Source: Huiozyma naganishii CBS 8797
Taxonomy: Eukaryota > Ascomycota > Saccharomycetes > Saccharomycetales > Saccharomycetaceae
NCBI RefSeq assembly: GCF_000348985.1
Contig: NC_035924.1
Location: forward strand, 1,054,001-1,118,000
Length of the DNA: 64,000 nucleotides
Direction of reading: 5' to 3'
The translations under genes and the position numbers were made by a program. Numbering within the stretch: position 1 is the stretch's first letter; each line of letters starts with the position of its first letter. The notes under the pieces are model-generated. The model was not told where the DNA came from and made no database searches. It worked only from the letters and a program-made list of their open reading frames with translations. Positions 28,830 through 37,850 of this stretch are shown here, in pieces.

Positions 28830-29189
28830 ATGTCTGACATCCAAAAGAAAGAAGTTGAGCAACACGAACAGCCTCAGATCATCAAGATCAGAATTACTTT
28901 GACCTCCACCAAGGTCAAGCAATTGGAATCTGTTTCTTCCAACATCATCAGAAATGCTGAGCAATTCGAATTGGTCAAGAAGGGTCCAGTCAGACTTCCA
29001 ACCAAGGTCTTGAAGATCTCCACCAGAAAGACTCCAAACGGTGAAGGTTCCAAGACCTGGGAAACCTACGAAATGAGAATCCACAAGAGATACATCGACT
29101 TGGAAGCTCCAGTTCACATCGTCAAGAGAATCACCCAAATCACCATTGAACCTGGTGTGGATGTCGAAGTTGTCGTTGCCTCTAACTAA
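28830..29189 (+). CDS. RPS20: 40S ribosomal protein S20 (uS10)
   Basis: 119 residues, against 121 in S. cerevisiae. It belongs to the 40S head near the mRNA entry. The sequence ([40 protein letters not shown]) is almost unchanged from yeast. Codon use is strikingly biased to preferred codons (AAG, TTG, GGT, TCC), unlike the neighbours, which fits very high expression. There is no intron, as in S. cerevisiae YHL015W. Confidence 0.98.
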   Translation: MSDIQKKEVEQHEQPQIIKIRITLTSTKVKQLESVSSNIIRNAEQFELVKKGPVRLPTKVLKISTRKTPNGEGSKTWETYEMRIHKRYIDLEAPVHIVKRITQITIEPGVDVEVVVASN

Positions 29190-29955
29190 GCGTAGCTGTG
29201 TTCCCTGTGGACGCCGCCCTCTTTGTTTATTTCAACTTGTACAACCCATCGTCACTATTCTCACTTTCTGAAGACTTCCAGTTCGTTTGTTTTTGTAGTA
29301 GCTTCGCGTTACTAGCCCACTCTAGGTAAACACAGTTCCTTAATATACCTCTGTCTTACTATCAGTGGTTAAACATCGTTGGACTTCAACGTGTGGTGTT
29401 TCATCACATGAATAATTGCAGTACAAGTACTATTATAAATTGTTAGTAACGCGTATATCTATATAACTATGTACATGGCTGTCTCTCTAAAAAATGTATG
29501 AATATTGGTATATTCTCTTCTCGTGTACTGGTGGGCCAATTGGTAGTATTTACATGTGTTGAGTCGTTAAGACCTAATTTTTTTTCTTGCTTGGTGCTAT
29601 TCTCGTTCTCCTCTTCTTCATTTTTTTTCTTCAGTTAGAGATGAGAACTTTTTTCGATATAAAAAGAGAGTGGGTCCATCATTCCTCATCGATTCGTAAC
29701 AGTTTCTATCTTCAACAAGGACCGCCCCACCCCCAACGGCTGCTTTTCAGTTGAAAAGCGACACACAAGGCGAGAGATATTACTCCCTTTGTGTGGATGC
29801 ATAATGTTTATGATGAGAAAACGTCCTTAGTGACAATGCTATAAACCCAGCTCTTCGATTCTTTTGTTTTCAAAAGAGTGTGAGAGGAATCTTTTGTCAA
29901 ACGCTCTGATACCATTTCTTTCTGCTTCCGTTTTTTTAGTGCCACTTTTTTGTAT
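29190..29955. other. Convergent gap between RPS20 and YLF2, no gene seen
   Basis: This is AT-rich 3' sequence with T runs near 29580 and 29620 and a TATA-like stretch near 29660. I saw no tRNA, repeat or plausible protein. The length (766 bp) is large for a convergent pair in a compact yeast genome, so an unseen non-coding RNA cannot be excluded. Confidence 0.5.
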
Positions 29956-31119
29956 TCACCTTGTCTTACCACCGACTGCCTTGAAGAATGCAATGTCGTC
30001 GTCCTGCATTACGTAGTCCTTACCAACGCGTTTCACGACGTGCGCATCGACATCAGCGTAGTGAGTGATTTCTGCGTTGATGAATGTCCTTTGCAAATCT
30101 GTGTGGATCACACCTGCTGCCTCCCTCGCGGTAGTCCCCTCTCTTATATTCCACTGTTTCACCTCGACGTCCCCACAAGTGTAGAAATTGAGTAAATGCA
30201 GTTTGCATTTCATCTCCTGGATGATGGTGGACAGAGCGGAGTCCGCCTCCGTGATGCCTGGCGCCAGCTGTTTACAATAGTTTGTGAACTGTTCTCGGTC
30301 TCCCTTATGAACAACCATTTCGTTGTACTTGGTTTCTATCTCCGCACTAAATAGTACAATATTGTCCCTCGGGGCATACTGATCCCTCCACGTTATCATA
30401 TCCTTGAGAGATTTGTGCTTTCCGGTGAGATAGTCTATCGGATCAACATTAAATAGGATCAGCGTTGGCTTGCTTGTCAAGAAATTGTACTTATTGAGCA
30501 CTTTCGCCTCGTCCTCCCCCCACTCAGTCTTAAAGTTAGAGATCTTTTGGCCATTGTAAAGGAACTCTTGCAGCTGTTCGAGCAACTTCGTCTCCCCTTG
30601 CAAGATCTTATACTCTACGTTCGAATGAGGGATCCTCTTCTTAGAATTCTGCTCTATGGACCTTTCCAAGTACTCCAAATCCTTAAGAATCAATTCGTCT
30701 TGCACCAGATACATATCCCTCACAGGGTCGACGCCGCCTTCCAAATGCGTCACCTCCTCCCCGGAAAACCCTCTCACAAGATGGAATATCCCATCCACCA
30801 TCTTGATGTCGTTTAGAAACTTGTTCCCTAGCCCCTTCCCATCTGAAGCACCTTTAGTCAACCCTGCGATGTCTATCACTGTCAGCGTCGACGGTACGAC
30901 CTTCTTAGCCTTGTAAATATCTTGTAAGTGGAACAGCTTCTCGTTAGGAAGCTGTGTTACCGCCTGTGAGGGTTCTATCGTGGCAAACGGGTAGTTTGCT
31001 GGATTGCCCAGCTTTGAATTCGTTATACTTTGGAAGAAGGTCGACTTGCCGACATTGGCTAATCCTACTATCCCTGCCGTCAAGTTGTTGGACGATCTCC
31101 CCAGTATAACCGAGGTCAT
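29956..31119 (-). CDS. YLF2: YchF/Ola1-family GTPase Ylf2
   Basis: 387 residues, against 405 in S. cerevisiae. This is an Obg-like P-loop NTPase of the YchF subfamily. Visible motifs are G1 GLANVGKST (about residues 20-28), the switch region NYPFATIEP and G3 VIDIAGLTKGASDGKGLGN. The G4 position reads NVDP rather than NKxD, as usual in this ATP-preferring subfamily. A C-terminal TGS domain (about 300-387) ends with DDDIAFFKAVG. In S. cerevisiae Ylf2 is the mitochondrial paralogue of cytosolic Ola1, but its role is poorly known; this copy has a short N-terminus without an obvious presequence. Confidence 0.92.
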   Translation of the reverse strand: MTSVILGRSSNNLTAGIVGLANVGKSTFFQSITNSKLGNPANYPFATIEPSQAVTQLPNEKLFHLQDIYKAKKVVPSTLTVIDIAGLTKGASDGKGLGNKFLNDIKMVDGIFHLVRGFSGEEVTHLEGGVDPVRDMYLVQDELILKDLEYLERSIEQNSKKRIPHSNVEYKILQGETKLLEQLQEFLYNGQKISNFKTEWGEDEAKVLNKYNFLTSKPTLILFNVDPIDYLTGKHKSLKDMITWRDQYAPRDNIVLFSAEIETKYNEMVVHKGDREQFTNYCKQLAPGITEADSALSTIIQEMKCKLHLLNFYTCGDVEVKQWNIREGTTAREAAGVIHTDLQRTFINAEITHYADVDAHVVKRVGKDYVMQDDDIAFFKAVGGKTR

Positions 31120-31234
31120 CTCTATTGCTCGTGTGTGTTGTGTTTGGAGTCGTTCACGAACTTTGTGCTTCCCCCTCCCCCTTCTACTTATGTACCTATC
31201 TTGTTGTGCTTATTTTATTATACATGCCAAAAGT

Positions 31235-32134
31235 TCACAACGGTGCGTCTCTTAGCGAGTTGTAATGCTCCCCGAGAGAGTAACCGTGTTTGTAGTACAC
31301 AATTTTCAATTCGGGTCGTTGACCTTGTTCATTGACCCTGTGCGTAGCGCTGCCACTAATCAGCACGCTAATGGGACAATCGAGAGCCTTTGCTAGGGCC
31401 AGAATCTCAATTTCACCACCCCACACTGCTGTAGTCTCCATCTCCGTAGTGTATTCGTCTACATCTCTGACGGACATTGTATTCTCATCGAACAAGTAAG
31501 GTACAAAATCGTCCGCGTGGTCCCTAATGTACTGGCACGCCAGCGCCCGCAACTTGTACACGTCCCATCCCTGCGGTGTATCCGGGTGCCGCTGTTGTAA
31601 TTGGTCTAGAATAGATGCAAACAAACAATGTCCGTCCGGTTTGATGTCGTACTGATGCAGATGTAACTTGGCGCACACTTCGCTGAGCGATTGTCGTTCC
31701 AATTTCGCCAAATCCGGTTGCACGGCTGCCTCTCTCCGCGCCTGTTCCTTCATCTTCTCCACCTCGGCATCTCTACGAGCCAGTTTCTCCTTCTGTCTGT
31801 TTCTGCGGCGGCGTGTGGGCTGCTCTTGGGGCTGACCGGGGGCCTTCTCCTCCTTGGGGGGCTTGTTTTCAAGGTTCAATTGTGCCAGTAACTGTTCAGG
31901 CGTAACTTCATCCACCTGGCCGTCCGTACTCTGTTCTTCTCCCGCTGCAGGGACTCCCGATTGGTCCACTTCACGAAGCTCCTCGCTGTGTCTCCTGTCC
32001 AAATCACTCTTGAGTTGTTCACATTTAGAGTTGACCTCCTTCCGAGTGGACTTCGTCGCCTGTTTCTTCATCCCGGTGATCTGGTTCTGCAGGTCCCGTG
32101 CCTCCTTTCTGTGCCTCTTCAGTATCTCCTCCAT
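31235..32134 (-). CDS. OTU2: OTU-domain deubiquitinase Otu2
   Basis: 299 residues, against 307 in S. cerevisiae. Otu2 removes ubiquitin from the 40S ribosomal protein Rps7/eS7. The N-terminal half is charged and coiled (ARDLQNQITGMKKQATKS). The C-terminal OTU domain has the catalytic Asp and Cys in IKPDGHCLFASILDQLQ and the partner His in LGEHYNSLRD. The start is the first ATG (MEEILKRHRKE); a TTG two codons upstream is not used. It diverges from the RGT1-family gene across about 440 bp. Confidence 0.94.
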   Translation of the reverse strand: MEEILKRHRKEARDLQNQITGMKKQATKSTRKEVNSKCEQLKSDLDRRHSEELREVDQSGVPAAGEEQSTDGQVDEVTPEQLLAQLNLENKPPKEEKAPGQPQEQPTRRRRNRQKEKLARRDAEVEKMKEQARREAAVQPDLAKLERQSLSEVCAKLHLHQYDIKPDGHCLFASILDQLQQRHPDTPQGWDVYKLRALACQYIRDHADDFVPYLFDENTMSVRDVDEYTTEMETTAVWGGEIEILALAKALDCPISVLISGSATHRVNEQGQRPELKIVYYKHGYSLGEHYNSLRDAPL

Positions 32135-32572
32135 GGCCAATGGTCCCCGTCGCTGGCCTCTCTATCAAAGAATGAGTCCCCTCGTCAACCGTCCCATCCC
32201 ATCGAAGGTTAACAGTGAAATTTTTCACTTTTCGTAGTACGAGTTCAGAGCCTCGAGATCAACTTGTTGATCAGTTGCAGACGACGCAGTGACGTTGGGC
32301 GGAGTCGTTGGGTCTACTGGGTCGTGCAGCATGGTAAGTGTGTCCCTGGGGGGTGTGCGGAGAGACTCCGGAGAAGAATTCTGTGAAGTTGTGGGGGTGA
32401 TGATCCTGTGGCCTTCCCGGACCACTGTGCACCGGAACAATCAGTGATTTGAGTTGCGTCTTAGTCGTAGTCTTTTGCAGTAGTATATATATCTCCGTGG
32501 GTAGTAAGTAGTAGTTGTGTAGGAGGTTGGGGAGTCGTAGTCAGCTACTTCCGCGAGTGTCGCTGTGACCCG
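32135..32572. other. Divergent OTU2/RGT1-family intergenic region
   Basis: Contains a near-palindromic GTGAAATTTTTCAC around 32213-32226, about 80 bp upstream of OTU2, similar to RRPE-type elements. A TATA-like stretch lies near 32485 before the RGT1-family gene. No gene is seen. Confidence 0.5.
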
Positions 32573-33775
32573 ATGAACAGGGCGTGTGACATTTGCCATA
32601 GGCGTCGGATCAAGTGCCAGTATAAAGCTGAGTTGAGCCGATGTGACCACTGTGAGAAGCTTGGTGCAGTGTGTACGTTCCGGCGTGTTCCCCAGAAGCG
32701 GGGTCCCGCGAAGCGGCGCACAGTGTCCCTGGAGAACGACGAGTTGGATCCCGTGGACTTGTATTACCGGCACATCGACGGTGCCCTGCCCGTGGTACCG
32801 ATGCGTGAAGGGGACTTCCGGCATATCTTGCAGGGGAGCCCTCCGGACGTTCAGCGGTTGTTTGCCGAGGTGGTGCACGATTTGCTGTATGGAGAGGGGC
32901 AGTTGCGTGAGGTCTCGCGTTGCGGGGTTGTGAAGAGTTTGAAGTTGGTACAGTTGGAGTTGACCTCAGGGGACAAGTTCGTACTGCTGGCGTGTCTACT
33001 GCTGCTGTGCTTGCCCCTACAGGATATACTCCCGCTGTGTACCGCGTTGGGGCTGTACTACGAGTGGTGTACGCCTCAGGGGAACACACTTCTCGAATTG
33101 CATTGGACCAACATCGTGATATTTGATCTGGCGCTCCATGAGACAATGGGCACCCCGCGGGTTGTCACGAGTGTGCATGAACCACTGGATCAAGCGACCC
33201 AGTTGCAGGGGGATATCCTTCGAGTGTTCCACCTGGGCGTCGTACCAGGATCTATCGCCGCGGTGGGGGGTGAACCTACACTGTACAAGTTGTACACGAC
33301 GCTGCGATACGACAGTTCCGCGACTCTCTCCTCGCAATTACAAACGACACCGGTCAACTACGGGGAACTCATCCCTACTCTGCTAAAAGTAACGCACGGC
33401 GTGTTAAAGATCCTCTCCAGTGTCGTGCAAGAGCAGTACACTGGAGATCCACGTGTGGGCACGGGCAAGCGGTTTATCTTTGCGCCGGACAGCATACTAC
33501 GCGGCGTAGACCGAATATGGACCGTAGTGGAGAGTATCCCCACATACGTGTCCGCCGCCCTGTCCACAGACAAGACGAGCAGCCAGGAGCACCGACCGCT
33601 GCTGTCGCAGTGCATGAACGAAACCGTCCAGATCACTCTGCTGAGACGGCGGTCCCTGCTACTGGGGCGCCGCGCTCACCCAATGCCCACCACCACCACA
33701 TCAACCGCCAGCTCCCCACTTCAGACCTGGGCGGCCCGCCTGGCCGCGGCAGGCACCACCACCACACCCTGCTGA
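32573..33775 (+). CDS. RGT1: Short Rgt1/Eds1-family Zn2Cys6 transcription factor
   Basis: 400 residues, against about 1170 for S. cerevisiae Rgt1, the glucose-responsive repressor of hexose transporter genes. The Zn2Cys6 cluster is complete at residues 5-34 (Cys 5, 8, 15, 24, 27, 34), and the linker RRVPQKRGPAKR matches the Rgt1 pattern FDRVPLKRGPSK. A central segment (DPVDLYYRHIDGALPVVPM) and a late one (QCMNETVQITLL) match Rgt1 regions that are far apart there. Position supports this: it lies just before UGP1, as RGT1 (YKL038W) lies near UGP1 (YKL035W). The long low-complexity region between the zinc cluster and the conserved body is absent. The last 35 residues are Thr/Ser/Ala-rich. Whether it is RGT1 itself or a shortened duplicate is open. 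Confidence 0.75.
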   Translation: MNRACDICHRRRIKCQYKAELSRCDHCEKLGAVCTFRRVPQKRGPAKRRTVSLENDELDPVDLYYRHIDGALPVVPMREGDFRHILQGSPPDVQRLFAEVVHDLLYGEGQLREVSRCGVVKSLKLVQLELTSGDKFVLLACLLLLCLPLQDILPLCTALGLYYEWCTPQGNTLLELHWTNIVIFDLALHETMGTPRVVTSVHEPLDQATQLQGDILRVFHLGVVPGSIAAVGGEPTLYKLYTTLRYDSSATLSSQLQTTPVNYGELIPTLLKVTHGVLKILSSVVQEQYTGDPRVGTGKRFIFAPDSILRGVDRIWTVVESIPTYVSAALSTDKTSSQEHRPLLSQCMNETVQITLLRRRSLLLGRRAHPMPTTTTSTASSPLQTWAARLAAAGTTTTPC

Positions 33776-33839
33776 CCTTATCCTCCTCGAGGCACCCAAG
33801 GGGGCTGCCCCGCTATGCGCAGGCACACCCCTAAAACGA

Positions 33840-33871
33840 CCCCGCTACCCCGCTATCCCGCTACCCCGCAC
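33840..33871 (+). repeat. Short tandem repeat, 8-bp unit CCCGCTAY
   Basis: About four tandem copies of CCCGCTAY, followed by a CACACC-rich stretch, lie downstream of the RGT1-family gene. Confidence 0.75.
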
Positions 33872-33977
33872 CCACACACCACACACTTAACACAATGAGC
33901 TTAAAACCCAGGCACCCGCAGCCCCCTAAAAAGAGATTTGCGTTCCGATTTCCGCTTTCGGAAACACAGGCAACTCC

Positions 33978-34010
33978 TTCCCGAAACGGCAACGATTTCC
34001 GTTTCGGGAA
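33978..34010. promoter_or_regulatory. 12-bp perfect inverted repeat upstream of UGP1
   Basis: Arms TTCCCGAAACGG (33978-33989) and CCGTTTCGGGAA (33999-34010) are separated by 9 bp, about 235 bp before the UGP1 start. A related motif, CGATTTCCG...CGGAAAC, occurs about 45 bp earlier. CCCCT/AGGGG stress-type cores lie on either side, near 33924 and 34074. A TATA-type TTATATAAG lies near 34115. Confidence 0.75.
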
Positions 34011-34242
34011 CAGTTCCACCCTCGAGGCAGGGAAAAAAGAAATAAAAAAAAAGTGGAAGCAAGAAGCACAGCAGGGGCTGGCGTTGGCCACGGGAGCAGG
34101 AGGTGTGGCAGTTGTTATATAAGAGGTGTGTGTTGTCCCCGTTGCTCCCTGGTTGCCTTGCTCCTTTGGCAAATCTTCTTCTGCATTTTGGATCTGGCCA
34201 ACCGCTAAGAACGTATATACAGTCACAAAAACACAGAACACA

Positions 34243-35739
34243 ATGTCCACGCCTAAGAGACACGTCAAGACTCAATCGTCGTACGCCTTTGAAAGCAACA
34301 CGTCCAATGTTGCAGCGTCGCAGATGCGGAACGCGCTGAACAAGCTCGTTGATTCTGTGAGAGATGAGGGTCGTCACGAGAGATTCGAGGGTGAGATGGA
34401 CTCCTTTTTCGCTCTTTTCAGAAGGTACCTCGTCGAGAAGTCGCAGGCCAATAACGTGCTCGATTGGGACAAGATCAAGTCGCCAGGTGCTGACGAGGTC
34501 GTCAGCTATAAAGTGCTGGAGAACGGTGCGGACTCGAACTTGGCCAAGCTTGCTGTTTTGAAATTGAACGGTGGGCTGGGCACATCCATGGGCTGTGTGG
34601 GCCCCAAATCCGTCATTGAGGTCAGAGACGGGAACACTTTCTTGGACCTTTCCGTGCGTCAGATCGAGTACTTGAACAGGACCTACGACTCTGATGTGCC
34701 CCTTCTGTTGATGAACTCCTTCAACACGGACAAGGACACGGCACACCTCATCAAGAAGTACTCCTCGAACAGAATTCGTGTTAGATCCTTCAACCAGTCG
34801 AGGTTCCCTCGTGTCTACAGGGATTCCCTGTTGCCTGTGCCAACGCACTTTGATGACGCAGTCGATGCTTGGTACCCTCCTGGACACGGTGACTTGTTTG
34901 AGGCACTGCACGCCTCGGGGGAATTGGACGCGTTGATAGCACAGGGTAGAGAGGTCCTGTTTGTCTCTAACGGTGACAACTTGGGGGCCACTGTCGACTT
35001 GAAGATCCTCAACCACATGCTAGAGACCGGCGCAGAATACATCATGGAACTGACAGACAAGACTAGAGCGGACGTCAAAGGTGGTACTCTCATCAACTAC
35101 GACGGACAGGTCCGTCTGCTTGAGGTCGCTCAAGTGCCCAAGGAACACATCGATGAGTTCAAAAACATCAGGAAATTCACAAACTTCAACACCAATAACT
35201 TGTGGATTAACTTGAAAGCTGTCAAGAGAGTCATTGAAACGGGCAGCTTGGAGATGGAAATCATCCCCAACCAAAAGACCATCACGAGAGACGGACACGA
35301 AATTAACGTCCTTCAACTGGAAACCGCATGCGGTGCAGCAATCAGATACTTCCAGGGCGCCCATGGTGTCGTCGTCCCCAGATCGAGATTCTTACCGGTC
35401 AAGACCTGCTCAGACTTGCTCATGGTCAAATCGGATCTGTTCCACTTGCAACACGGTGCCCTCGTCCTCGACGCAGAAAGGTTTGGACCAAACCCATTGA
35501 TCAAATTGGGCTCGCACTTCAAGAAAGTATCAGACTTCTCAGCTAGAATCCCTCACATCCCAAAGATCCTGGAACTGGACCACTTGACCATCACGGGGAA
35601 CGTCTTCCTGGGCAAAGGTGTCACTCTCCGGGGTACTGTGATCATCGTGTGCTCCGACGGCCAAAAGATCGACATCCCTAACGGGTCCATCCTGGAAAAC
35701 GTAGTGATCACAGGTAACTTGCAAATCTTGGAGCACTGA
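34243..35739 (+). CDS. UGP1: UTP-glucose-1-phosphate uridylyltransferase Ugp1
   Basis: 498 residues, against 499 in S. cerevisiae. It makes UDP-glucose from UTP and glucose-1-phosphate for glycogen, trehalose and beta-glucan. The nucleotide-binding [16 protein letters not shown] is intact near residue 108, as are [18 protein letters not shown] and the C-terminal left-handed beta-helix (about 400-498). The start is [12 protein letters not shown]; the longer open frame upstream has no homology and contains the promoter TATA. In S. cerevisiae a UGP1 homologue, YHL012W, occupies this same place between OTU2 and PRS3, so this may be the positional counterpart of YHL012W although its sequence is that of a normal Ugp1. 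Confidence 0.96.
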   Translation: MSTPKRHVKTQSSYAFESNTSNVAASQMRNALNKLVDSVRDEGRHERFEGEMDSFFALFRRYLVEKSQANNVLDWDKIKSPGADEVVSYKVLENGADSNLAKLAVLKLNGGLGTSMGCVGPKSVIEVRDGNTFLDLSVRQIEYLNRTYDSDVPLLLMNSFNTDKDTAHLIKKYSSNRIRVRSFNQSRFPRVYRDSLLPVPTHFDDAVDAWYPPGHGDLFEALHASGELDALIAQGREVLFVSNGDNLGATVDLKILNHMLETGAEYIMELTDKTRADVKGGTLINYDGQVRLLEVAQVPKEHIDEFKNIRKFTNFNTNNLWINLKAVKRVIETGSLEMEIIPNQKTITRDGHEINVLQLETACGAAIRYFQGAHGVVVPRSRFLPVKTCSDLLMVKSDLFHLQHGALVLDAERFGPNPLIKLGSHFKKVSDFSARIPHIPKILELDHLTITGNVFLGKGVTLRGTVIIVCSDGQKIDIPNGSILENVVITGNLQILEH

Positions 35740-35905
35740 AGCCTCTTGCAAGTGCAGAACCAATCCGTCAGTAACCTATATAACGACTATATATTATTAT
35801 GTTTGTGCGTATTAAAGGGATGCGTAGTCACAAAAAAATGACACATTACCCATCTTTCCATGACTCTCCTCTCCCCCCCTCACACCAAGAACATCACCTT
35901 GGACT

Positions 35906-36604
35906 ATGACGGTGATCAAGGCGTGTCTGTTCGATATGGACGGGACGCTCGTCAACACAGAACAGTTGTACACGGACGCTACAAATGACTTGCTCAAACA
36001 GTACGACAGGAGACCCATCTCCCCGGACTTCAAAGACGAGATCCAGGGACTCCCGGGGGACTCCGTCCCTCGCAGGATCATCTCCCACTACAAGCTACCT
36101 CTCGACACACCGGAATATTACTCTTGCCAGACGCTGGACTGGAGTAGTACCCAACTGTGCCAGGGAGCAGAGCACACAATTAGAGAACTCAAGGAAATGG
36201 GCGTCCCCCTAGCGTTGTGTACCTCCAGCACACGGGAATTATACGGCAAGAAGATCAGCCCCTGTAGGGACCTGTTCGATCAGTTCGACGTTGTCGTGAC
36301 GGGAGATGATTGTAGGATCCCCAGCGGTAGGGGAAAGCCGGCACCTGATATCTGGCGGTTGGGTCTCCGGGACTTGAACGAGCGACTGCATCTAACGTTG
36401 AAACCACACGAGTGTCTCGTCTTCGAGGACTCTGCAAACGGAGTGGTCTCCGCAAACGCATTCGGATCCCGGACCGTGTGGATCACCGACGACCCATTGG
36501 TACACGAGAAACCCAACAAAACCGGGCATTTGGATCTCGACTTAGTCGAAACGATCCCATCTTTAACGCATTTCAAAACCAGCAACTATGAATTCAGTAC
36601 ATAA
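35906..36604 (+). CDS. HAD-superfamily phosphatase (YKL033W-A type)
   Basis: 232 residues, against 236 in S. cerevisiae YKL033W-A, which is similar to human pseudouridine-5'-phosphatase. HAD motif I is DMDGT (residues 10-14), motif II is the LCTSS segment (about 103-107), the motif III Lys is in GRGKPAPDIW, and motif IV is FEDSANGV. All catalytic positions look intact, so it is probably a soluble small-molecule phosphatase. It follows UGP1 on the same strand. S. cerevisiae has the pair on chromosome XI at a similar spacing. Confidence 0.9.
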   Translation: MTVIKACLFDMDGTLVNTEQLYTDATNDLLKQYDRRPISPDFKDEIQGLPGDSVPRRIISHYKLPLDTPEYYSCQTLDWSSTQLCQGAEHTIRELKEMGVPLALCTSSTRELYGKKISPCRDLFDQFDVVVTGDDCRIPSGRGKPAPDIWRLGLRDLNERLHLTLKPHECLVFEDSANGVVSANAFGSRTVWITDDPLVHEKPNKTGHLDLDLVETIPSLTHFKTSNYEFST

Positions 36605-36637
36605 CCTCTGTATTAGATACCACCCCCCTTTCTAAGT

Positions 36638-37600
36638 TCACAGCACATGGCTTTTAAATAGGTATGAGATACTCTCACCATTGTGTAGACGGCGAATACT
36701 CTCCGCGAGGACGTAACTGATGTCTATCACGTCGAGTTTTGGGCACAGTTTCATCTTGGCTTGGAAAGGGACCGTGTTGGTGCATACAAGTTTCTCCAGC
36801 TGCGAGTTGTTGATGTTTGCAATGGCATTCCCAGAGAGCACACCGTGCGTGACAATCGCAATCACGTTACGCGCCCTGTGGCCCATCAATATACTCGCAG
36901 CCTTGACCAGAGTCCCACACGTGTCTGCCATGTCATCGACGATGATGCACGTCTTGTCCGTGACGTCCCCGACAAGAAGCATCCTCGATACCTCGTTAGC
37001 CTTCGCCCTTTCCTTGTGGATCAGCGCGAAGTTCAAGTCCAAGTCTTCGGCAAGCCCCGCGGCCCGCTTCGCACCACCGGCATCCGGCGACACAATGATC
37101 GCATTCTTGTAGTCGCAATTCTCCTTTATGTACCGCACGACGCTGGGTTCCGCGTACAGATTGTCCACGGGCACGTCGAAAAACCCTTGTATCTGTGAAG
37201 CGTGCAGGTCCATCGTGACGACGTGATCACATCCTGCTGTCGTTAGCATGTCGGCCATCAATTTCGCCGTTATTGGGGCCCTCGACTTATCCCTCCTGTC
37301 CTGTCTCGCGTAGGGGAAACTGGGTATCACGACGGTGATCCGCCTCGCAGAGGCAGTCTTCGCCGCATTGATCATAATCAGCAACTCCAACACTCGGTCG
37401 TTCACCTCCCCAGACCCTATTTGCACGATGATGTATATATCCTGGTCCCTCACGGACTCGCCAATAGTAAACAAAACTTCACCAGTCTCATCCCTCTTCA
37501 TGTGCGTCTTTGTCAGGGGGATCCCGAGCCTCTGCGACACGGATTCCGCTACAGCCCTGTTGACATCCGGAGCTAGCATTTTGATTGAATGATCAGCCAT
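36638..37600 (-). CDS. PRS3: Ribose-phosphate pyrophosphokinase Prs3
   Basis: 320 residues, exactly the S. cerevisiae length. It makes PRPP from ribose-5-phosphate and ATP as part of a hetero-oligomer with Prs1. The ATP loop [16 protein letters not shown], the divalent-ion site [11 protein letters not shown] and the PRPP-binding [11 protein letters not shown] are intact. The start is MADHSIKML; an open frame extends 69 codons upstream but does not align with the family. S. cerevisiae YHL011C has the same neighbours (YHL012W/UGP1-like and ETP1). Confidence 0.96.
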   Translation of the reverse strand: MADHSIKMLAPDVNRAVAESVSQRLGIPLTKTHMKRDETGEVLFTIGESVRDQDIYIIVQIGSGEVNDRVLELLIMINAAKTASARRITVVIPSFPYARQDRRDKSRAPITAKLMADMLTTAGCDHVVTMDLHASQIQGFFDVPVDNLYAEPSVVRYIKENCDYKNAIIVSPDAGGAKRAAGLAEDLDLNFALIHKERAKANEVSRMLLVGDVTDKTCIIVDDMADTCGTLVKAASILMGHRARNVIAIVTHGVLSGNAIANINNSQLEKLVCTNTVPFQAKMKLCPKLDVIDISYVLAESIRRLHNGESISYLFKSHVL

Positions 37601-37850
37601 CTTGTTTCCTGCTATATGTATACTCGGAACAGCAGTGTTTACCCAAAGCAATCGGAGTGCCGGAGAAACTGACGCACTAGGGACAACTGTGCTCCACCTT
37701 GAGGACCCTCGCAGGGTAAAGGGACCCGCTCTTCTATTGGTTCCCCCCAGGGACCTCGAGGACCCGTCGCTTCTTCTTCGAAAAATCATCAAAGAAGAGA
37801 CGGTCACGTGGCTCCGGACGGTCCCGGCTCATCGCACCGGGCGGACTGCT

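Noticed and set aside
33861..35016. 371-codon minus-strand frame over the UGP1 5' half
   Set aside because: Antisense to strongly conserved UGP1 coding sequence; no independent support.
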